Assembly: GCA_050294475.1 (NCBI GenBank)
Contig: JBNKOE010000023.1
Location: 124,001-188,000 of the forward strand
DNA: 64,000 bases
DNA from: Thalassobellus sp050294475
Lineage (GTDB): Bacteria; Bacteroidota; Bacteroidia; Flavobacteriales; Flavobacteriaceae
Direction of reading: 5' to 3'
Shown in pieces: positions 58,001-64,000 of the stretch (its first letter is position 1; each line of letters begins with the position of its first letter). The notes below the pieces were generated by a model. That model did no database searches. It saw only the letters and a list, made by a program, of their open reading frames with translations, and had not been told where the DNA came from. The translations under genes and the position numbers were made by a program.

Positions 58001-60853
58001 ATGCCAAAAAATCCTAAACTTAAATCTATTTTAATAATTGGGTCTGGGCCAATAGTTATTGGACAAGCCTGTGAATTTGATTACTCAGGTACACAAGCTT
58101 TAAGATCTTTAAGAGAAGATGGAATAGAAACGATTCTTATAAATTCTAATCCAGCAACTATTATGACTGATCCGTCTATGGCAGATCATGTATACTTGTT
58201 GCCTCTTACAACAAAGTCAATTATTAAAATTCTTAAAGATCATCCGCAAATTGATGCCGTTTTACCAACAATGGGAGGACAAACAGCTTTAAATTTATGT
58301 ATTGAAGCAGATGAAAAAGGTATTTGGAAAGATTTTGGTGTAGAAATTATTGGTGTTGATATTGAAGCCATAAATATTACTGAAGATAGAGAGCAGTTTA
58401 GAGAATTGATGCTTGAAATAGGTGTGCCTATGGCGCCTCAAGCTACTGCAACATCATATTTAAAAGGAAAAGAAATAGCTCAAGAGTTTGGTTTTCCATT
58501 AATTATTAGAGCATCATTTACATTAGGAGGAGCTGGTGCTTCATTTGTTTATAAAGAAGAAGATTTTGATGAATTATTAACTCGTGGATTAGAGATTTCT
58601 CCTATTCATGAAGTTATGATTGACAAAGCTTTAATTGGATGGAAAGAATATGAGTTAGAGTTACTTAGAGATTCAAATGATAATGTAGTTATTATCTGTT
58701 CTATTGAAAATATGGATCCTATAGGAATTCATACAGGAGATTCCATTACGGTAGCTCCAGCAATGACTTTAAGTGATAAAACATTCCAAAAAATGCGTGA
58801 TATGGCTATTCATATGATGCGTAGTATTGGTGACTTTGCAGGAGGTTGTAATGTGCAATTTGCGGTTTCTCCAGATGAGAATGAAGATATTATTGCTATT
58901 GAAATTAATCCTCGTGTATCACGTTCTTCTGCATTAGCAAGTAAAGCAACGGGGTATCCAATTGCAAAAATTGCAGCTAAATTAGCTTTGGGTTATCATT
59001 TAGATGAATTAAATAATCAAATTACAAAATCTACTTCAGCTTTATTTGAACCTACCTTAGATTACGTTATTGTAAAAATACCACGTTGGAACTTTGATAA
59101 GTTTGAAGGTTCCGATAGAAAATTAGGTCTTCAAATGAAATCTGTTGGAGAAGTTATGGGTATTGGGCGTTCATTTCAAGAAGCTTTGCATAAAGCAACA
59201 CAGTCGCTTGAAATTAAACGAAATGGTTTAGGAGCCGACGGAAAAGAAAATAAAAATTACGATCAGATTATAGAAAAACTTACCAATGCATCATGGGATC
59301 GTGTGTTTATTATTTATGATGCTATTGCTATGGGAATTCCATTAAGTAGAATTCACGAAATCACTAGAATTGATATGTGGTTTTTAAAGCAATATGAAGA
59401 GTTGCATTTTTTAAGAAATGAAATTTCTACATTCACTATTGATACCATAGAAAAAGATTTATTACTAGAAGCTAAACAAAAAGGTTATGGTGATAGACAA
59501 ATAGCACATATGCTTGGTTGTTTAGAAAGTCAGGTATATAGTAAACGTGAAGAACTTGGTATTAATCGTGTTTATAAATTAGTAGATACTTGTGCTGCCG
59601 AGTTTGAAGCAAAAACACCATATTATTATTCAACTTTTGAAAGTGATATGGAAACTGCTGATGGTAATCGTTATGCAGATAACGATAGTGTGGTTACAGA
59701 AAAGAAAAAAGTGATTGTATTAGGTTCTGGACCAAATAGAATTGGTCAAGGTATCGAGTTTGATTACTGTTGTGTACATGGTGTTTTAGCTGCTGCTGAA
59801 TGTGGTTATGAAACCATTATGATTAACTGTAATCCTGAAACCGTATCTACAGATTTTGATACGGCTGATAAATTATATTTTGAACCTGTATTTTGGGAGC
59901 ATATTTATGATATTATTAAGCATGAAAAACCAGAAGGTGTTATTGTTCAGTTAGGTGGTCAAACAGCTTTAAAGCTTGCTGAAAAATTAACCAAATATGG
60001 TATAAAAATATTAGGAACTAGTTTTGAAGCTTTAGATTTAGCTGAAGATAGAGGGTTGTTCTCTAACTTATTAAAAGAAAATAATATTCCTTATCCGCAG
60101 TTTGATATTGCTACCACAGCTGATGAAGCTTCAGCAATTGCTGATGTTTTAGACTTTCCAATATTAGTGCGTCCATCATACGTTCTTGGAGGTCAAGGCA
60201 TGAAAATTGTAATAAACAAAGAAGAACTAGAAAAGCATGTAGTTGATTTACTTAGCAGAATGCCAGGGAACCAATTATTATTAGACCATTATTTAGATGG
60301 TGCTATTGAAGCTGAAGCAGATGCTATTTGTGATGGTGAAGATGTTTATATAATTGGTATTATGGAACATATTGAACCATGTGGAATTCACTCTGGCGAT
60401 AGTAACTCGTTATTACCACCATTTAATTTGGGTGATTTAGTGATGCAACAAATTATAGATCATACTAAAAAGATTGCTTTAGCACTTAACACTGTTGGAT
60501 TAATAAATATTCAATTCGCTATTAAAGACGATACGGTTTATATTATTGAAGCAAATCCTAGAGCTTCTAGAACAGTACCATTTATAGCAAAAGCTTATGG
60601 GGAACCATATGTAAATTATGCAACTAAGGTAATGCTAGGAGATAAGAAAATTAAAGATTTTGATTTTAAACCTAAATTAGATGGATACGCAATTAAACAA
60701 CCCGTATTCTCTTTTGATAAATTCCATAACGTAAATAAAAAGCTTGGTCCTGAAATGAAAAGTACAGGAGAAAGTATTTTATTTATAGAAGGTTTAAAAG
60801 ATGATGCTTTTTACGATTTGTATTCAAGACGAAAAATGTATTTGAATAAATAA
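58001..60853 (+). CDS. carB: Carbamoyl-phosphate synthase large subunit, lacking the allosteric domain
   Basis: 950 residues. Two homologous ATP-grasp halves: the first has IGSGPIVIGQACEFDYSGTQ and NPRVSRSSALASKATGYPIA, the second has GSGPNRIGQGIEFDYCCVHG and NPRASRTVPFIAKAYGEPY. E. coli CarB is about 1073 residues with a C-terminal MGS-like domain for UMP and ornithine; this protein stops at about residue 950, before it. Makes carbamoyl phosphate for pyrimidine and arginine synthesis with CarA, which is not in the window. Confidence 0.96.
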   Translation: MPKNPKLKSILIIGSGPIVIGQACEFDYSGTQALRSLREDGIETILINSNPATIMTDPSMADHVYLLPLTTKSIIKILKDHPQIDAVLPTMGGQTALNLCIEADEKGIWKDFGVEIIGVDIEAINITEDREQFRELMLEIGVPMAPQATATSYLKGKEIAQEFGFPLIIRASFTLGGAGASFVYKEEDFDELLTRGLEISPIHEVMIDKALIGWKEYELELLRDSNDNVVIICSIENMDPIGIHTGDSITVAPAMTLSDKTFQKMRDMAIHMMRSIGDFAGGCNVQFAVSPDENEDIIAIEINPRVSRSSALASKATGYPIAKIAAKLALGYHLDELNNQITKSTSALFEPTLDYVIVKIPRWNFDKFEGSDRKLGLQMKSVGEVMGIGRSFQEALHKATQSLEIKRNGLGADGKENKNYDQIIEKLTNASWDRVFIIYDAIAMGIPLSRIHEITRIDMWFLKQYEELHFLRNEISTFTIDTIEKDLLLEAKQKGYGDRQIAHMLGCLESQVYSKREELGINRVYKLVDTCAAEFEAKTPYYYSTFESDMETADGNRYADNDSVVTEKKKVIVLGSGPNRIGQGIEFDYCCVHGVLAAAECGYETIMINCNPETVSTDFDTADKLYFEPVFWEHIYDIIKHEKPEGVIVQLGGQTALKLAEKLTKYGIKILGTSFEALDLAEDRGLFSNLLKENNIPYPQFDIATTADEASAIADVLDFPILVRPSYVLGGQGMKIVINKEELEKHVVDLLSRMPGNQLLLDHYLDGAIEAEADAICDGEDVYIIGIMEHIEPCGIHSGDSNSLLPPFNLGDLVMQQIIDHTKKIALALNTVGLINIQFAIKDDTVYIIEANPRASRTVPFIAKAYGEPYVNYATKVMLGDKKIKDFDFKPKLDGYAIKQPVFSFDKFHNVNKKLGPEMKSTGESILFIEGLKDDAFYDLYSRRKMYLNK

Positions 60854-60874
60854 TAAGTAGATATTTAATAAAAT

Positions 60875-60903
60875 AAAAAAGCCGCTGTTAGCGGCTTTTT
60901 TTA
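60875..60903. terminator. Bidirectional terminator between carB and the thioesterase gene
   Basis: AAAAAAGCCGCT and AGCGGCTTTTTT pair around a 3-base loop. It reaches the last codons of the convergent thioesterase gene. Confidence 0.92.
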
Positions 60904-61437
60904 TAACTCAATTTTAACATTTTGTGTTTTTATTGCTTCCATATGTTCTTCAATTTTAAATTCTGAAGATTTAAATTTATTAGATCTGGTTTTAGCTTGT
61001 TCTTGTCTTGTGATGCTTCTGGCAAATCGTCTAACACTTTGTTCGTCATCTAATATAATTCCAGGAACTGGAACGTTTTTACCGTTTTCATCTTTAGCAA
61101 CCATTGTGAAATAAGAAGAATTACAATGCTTCTTTTCTCCTGTTTGAATGTTTTCTGATTCTACACGAACACCAACAACCATAGAAGTTCTACCTGTATA
61201 ATTTATAGATGCTTTTAATGTAACCAACTCACCAACTTCAATAGGATTTAAAAAATCAACTTTGTTTACAGATGCTGTTACACAGTAATGTCTAGAATGT
61301 TTAGAAGAACATGCAAATGCTATTTGATCCATTAAATTTAGAATGTAACCACCATGAATTTTACCACTAAAATTAGAGTGTGCAGGCAGCATTAATTCTG
61401 TAATAGTTACTTGTGATTCTTTAGGATGTTTAAACAT
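60901..61437 (-). CDS. Acyl-CoA thioesterase (hotdog fold)
   Basis: 178 residues with a hotdog domain (about 5-120): MLPAHSNFSGKIHGGYILNLMDQIAFACSS, VTASVNKVDFLNPIEVGELV and SYFTMVAKDENGKNVPVP. The motif NFSGKIHGGY with an aspartate soon after is typical of YciA/BFIT-like acyl-CoA thioesterases. A charged C-terminal extension follows. Releases fatty acid from acyl-CoA; chain-length preference unknown. Confidence 0.9.
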   Translation of the reverse strand: MFKHPKESQVTITELMLPAHSNFSGKIHGGYILNLMDQIAFACSSKHSRHYCVTASVNKVDFLNPIEVGELVTLKASINYTGRTSMVVGVRVESENIQTGEKKHCNSSYFTMVAKDENGKNVPVPGIILDDEQSVRRFARSITRQEQAKTRSNKFKSSEFKIEEHMEAIKTQNVKIEL

Positions 61438-61604
61438 GAGTGTCTTAACTTTTAATTATTTGATACGACTAAAATAGGGATATATTTTCGCGTATAAATC
61501 AGGGGATCATTATTTTTAGGAAGTTCTGAAATTTTTATCTAAAAATAATAATTTTAATAATTATCAATATAAGAATTGCTTAATACAGTAATTAGGAAAG
61601 TACT

Positions 61605-62924
61605 TTATAATTCTTCTTCGGCACGTTTTATAATAGCTTCAGGAAGCGATTTTTTTGCTTTTGCGCCCATTTTTTTAAGTTTTTCAACACTGGTAATTAA
61701 GTTTCCTCTACCATCTACTAATTTATTCATAGCAGCAGAGTAATCACTTTTAGCAGCATCAATCTTTTTTCCAACGCCTGTTAAGTCGCTTACCAAACCT
61801 TCAAATTTATCATACAAAGCACCAGCTTGTCTTGCAATTTCAATAGCATTTTGTTGTTGCTTTTCGTTATTCCACATAGAATCAATTGTTCTAAGCGTTG
61901 CTAAAAGGGTAGAAGGTGTTACAATAACAATGTTTTTTTCGAAGGCTTTATTGTAAATACTATTGTCTTCATTTACAACTACAGCAAAAGCAGGTTCAAT
62001 AGGAATAAACATTAACACAAAATCGGGAGATTCTATGTCATATAAATCTTGATAATTTTTTCCCGAAAGCTGATCGATATGCTTTTTTATAGAATTAACG
62101 TGGGCTTTTAAATGCACGCCTTTGTCGTCATCATCTGCATTTACTAAACGTTCGTAATCGGTTAATGATACTTTACTGTCAATAATCATTTTTTTACCAT
62201 CTGGTAAATGTAAAACCACATCGGGTAATACGCGTGAACCATTTTCTAAAGTGAAACTTTGTTGCACAAAATACTCTCTATCTTTTTCTAACCCCGATTT
62301 TTCTAAAACACGTTCTAAAACCAATTCACCCCAATTACCTTGCATTTTACTATCGCCTTTTAAAGCTCTCGTTAGGTTGGTAGCTTCCTTACTCATTTGC
62401 TGATTTAAGTCTTTTAAACCTAGCAATTGTTCTTTTAAAGCCGAATGCATACTAATGCTCTCCTTTTGGGTTAAATCTACTTTTTCTTCAAAGGTTTTTA
62501 TTTTTTCTTGTAGCGGATTTAAAATGTTTTTAATGTTTTCTTTATTCTGAAGTGTAAATTTTTCCGATTTTTCATCAAGTATTTTAGTTGCCAATAACTC
62601 AAAATCTTTACGTAATTGCTCTTGGCGTTCTTCTATTTCGGCATCGCGTTTTAAACTTTGCTGTTGTAGGTTTTCGTATTCAGTGCTTTTTCTAGTTAAT
62701 TCAGAATTTAAAAGTTCTTTTTCGCGACGAATATCTTCTCTATCATTTTCAATTTTCTCAACGTTTTGTTTTAGGTCGTTAATAGTTTGGTTTAATTGGT
62801 TTTGGCGTTCTTCAAGTGTGCTTCGGTCACTTTTATTTTTTAGTTTAGTAATAGTCATGCCAATATAAGCGCCAATGCCACCAGAAACTAAAATTGCGAG
62901 AATAAGAATAAGGTTGTCATTCAT
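61605..62924 (-). CDS. rmuC: DNA recombination protein RmuC
   Basis: 439 residues. An N-terminal membrane anchor (LILILAILVSGGIGAYIGMTI) is followed by a long coiled coil (about 27-180, Glu/Lys/Gln-rich) and the RmuC domain (about 190-430), with MQGNWGELVLERVLEKSGL, VLPDVVLHLPDGKKMIIDSK and VIVTPSTLLATLRTID. Full length. RmuC is a nuclease-like protein that limits rearrangements at inverted repeats. Confidence 0.95.
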   Translation of the reverse strand: MNDNLILILAILVSGGIGAYIGMTITKLKNKSDRSTLEERQNQLNQTINDLKQNVEKIENDREDIRREKELLNSELTRKSTEYENLQQQSLKRDAEIEERQEQLRKDFELLATKILDEKSEKFTLQNKENIKNILNPLQEKIKTFEEKVDLTQKESISMHSALKEQLLGLKDLNQQMSKEATNLTRALKGDSKMQGNWGELVLERVLEKSGLEKDREYFVQQSFTLENGSRVLPDVVLHLPDGKKMIIDSKVSLTDYERLVNADDDDKGVHLKAHVNSIKKHIDQLSGKNYQDLYDIESPDFVLMFIPIEPAFAVVVNEDNSIYNKAFEKNIVIVTPSTLLATLRTIDSMWNNEKQQQNAIEIARQAGALYDKFEGLVSDLTGVGKKIDAAKSDYSAAMNKLVDGRGNLITSVEKLKKMGAKAKKSLPEAIIKRAEEEL

Positions 62925-62999
62925 TTAAAAAAGAAATTTACTCAAATATAAATGTTTTGATATGAAGAATAAAGAGGGAAGCGCGAAGATTTGTAAAAT

Positions 63000-63794
63000 T
63001 TACTTCTTCACCCTAAAACTTCCTGTTTTTTCATCAAAAGCAATTAAGTCTTCAGGAAATAAGGTGTTGAATGTGCCTTTAGAAATTAAGTTGCAAGGAT
63101 TATCCATAACAACTTCATCTTTATTCATAACAATTAAAGTATCACATAATTGAATAGCTAAATCTATTTCGTGTGATGAAAACAAGATGGTTTTACCGGT
63201 TTCTTGGGCGAGTTCTTTTAATAGTTTTAATATGTATGCTTTATGATACATGTCTAGATGCGTGGTAGGTTCATCTAAAATAATTAAATCGGTATCCTGT
63301 GCTAAGGCTCTGGAAATTAAAGCTTTTTGTAACTGTCCATCACTAAGTTCAAAACATTTTTTATCTTTTAAATGTTGCACATGTGTTTGCTCCATAGCTT
63401 TATTTACTATTGCCATATCTTTACCAGATAAGTTGCCAACCCAGTTAGTATAAGGCATTCTTCCTAAAGCAACGAGTTCTAAAATAGATAAGTTTTTTGA
63501 AGCAATGGGTTCTGTTAAAACAAGGCTTAATACTTTGGCTAAGTCTAACGGATGTTGTTTAGAAACATCTTTGTCACTAATTAAAACACGACCTTTAATT
63601 GGGTTTTGAACATTGGTAAGTGTTCTTAAAAGAGTTGATTTTCCAATACCATTTGCACCAATTAAACCAACAAGTTCACCCTTTTTTAATGCAATATTTA
63701 TGTTTGAAGCAATAATACTTTTTTCTTTTTTAGAAATATAGCCAATAGATAAATCTTCGGTTTTTAAAATGATATGTTCGTTTTTGTTTGTCAT
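63000..63794 (-). CDS. FecE-type ABC transporter ATPase (iron or cobalamin uptake)
   Basis: 264 residues. Walker A GANGIGKST, signature LSDGQLQKALISRALAQ, Walker B LIILDEPTTHLD and H-loop FSSHEIDLAI. Matches ATPases of siderophore, haem and vitamin B12 importers. Starts 3 bp after the stop of a FecCD-type permease gene, forming an operon. The ligand is not evident from this end of the locus. Confidence 0.93.
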   Translation of the reverse strand: MTNKNEHIILKTEDLSIGYISKKEKSIIASNINIALKKGELVGLIGANGIGKSTLLRTLTNVQNPIKGRVLISDKDVSKQHPLDLAKVLSLVLTEPIASKNLSILELVALGRMPYTNWVGNLSGKDMAIVNKAMEQTHVQHLKDKKCFELSDGQLQKALISRALAQDTDLIILDEPTTHLDMYHKAYILKLLKELAQETGKTILFSSHEIDLAIQLCDTLIVMNKDEVVMDNPCNLISKGTFNTLFPEDLIAFDEKTGSFRVKK

Positions 63795-63797
63795 TAT

Positions 63798-64000
63798 TTA
63801 AAACATCATTTTTCGTTTTCTTACCAATAACCAAATAACAACAGGTGCTCCAATTATTGATGTTATGGCGTTAATTGGTAATGTGTAATCGCTATTGGGA
63901 ACTTGAGAAATACTATCGCAAATAAGCATGATAATGGCTCCAAATAAAAAGGTAGCAGGTAATAATATTTTGTGGTTTGAGGTGTTAAAAACTTGACGTG
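63798..64000 (-). CDS. FecCD-family permease, C-terminal fragment at window edge
   Basis: Only the last 67 codons are visible. They include HKILLPATFLFGAIIMLICD, LPINAITSIIGAPVVIWLL and the C-terminal RKRKMMF. The segment PINAITSIIGAP is the conserved end of BtuC/FecCD permeases. The gene continues beyond 64000. Partner of the FecE-type ATPase. Confidence 0.9.
   Translation of the reverse strand, partial: RQVFNTSNHKILLPATFLFGAIIMLICDSISQVPNSDYTLPINAITSIIGAPVVIWLLVRKRKMMF

Noticed and set aside
1..64000. tRNA, rRNA, CRISPR, prophage or insertion sequence
   Set aside because: I found no cloverleaf-like segments, repeated spacers, transposase or integrase genes, or target duplications.

Overview
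The window looks like the chromosome of a marine-type Flavobacteriaceae bacterium (Bacteroidetes). Three things support this: the DNA is AT-rich, promoters match the Bacteroidetes form (TTG, about 19-21 bp, then TAnnTTTG), and the gene families are typical of the group (fused CcoN/CcoO, REC-CRP fusion regulator, DUF4199, GlmU-family protein, 950-residue CarB). I see no phage, insertion sequence, CRISPR array, rRNA or tRNA.

Layout. 1-2270: TetR regulator and an ABC exporter cut by the window edge, with a palindromic operator. 2358-11142: complete cbb3 oxidase locus on the minus strand (ccoS, fused ccoNO, ccoQ, ccoP, ccoG, fixH, a TauE/DsbD_2-like membrane protein, and the copper ATPase ccoI). 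11363-15411: regulatory block with a PAS histidine kinase, REC-CRP fusion, tandem universal stress protein and Crp/Fnr regulator. 15853-20146: sugar cassette with a HAD phosphatase fused to an (alpha/alpha)6 glycosidase, a sucrose-phosphate-synthase-like GT4 and a PfkB fructokinase. 20152-23005: YdeI-family protein, M1 peptidase and DUF6265-like protein. 23104-30866: fatty-acid beta-oxidation (marR-fadN-fadA-fadE and fadD). 31137-39615: ppdK, purL, a VOC protein and an RsmB-type methyltransferase. 39720-57426: mixed envelope, sugar and housekeeping genes, including an ECF sigma operon, MsbA-like ABC transporter, phosphohexomutase, L31, MtaB and a lytic transglycosylase. 57726-64000: L34, carB, thioesterase, rmuC and the end of a FecCD/FecE-type importer.

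Regulation. Four copies of the FNR/CRP-type palindrome ATGAY-N4-RTCAT precede the ccoS operon, ccoI, the universal stress gene and ppdK. Each is centred exactly 33 bp upstream of the centre of a -7 element, the geometry of a class II activator site. Two Crp/Fnr-family proteins and a histidine kinase are encoded in the middle of this regulon, so a local low-oxygen or energy-stress circuit is likely. Other main signals are a perfect 38-bp palindrome over the marR-fadNAE promoter with a half-site copy at fadD, a TetR operator, two copies of a structured intergenic repeat whose outer stem covaries, and a possible small RNA at about 42523-42606.
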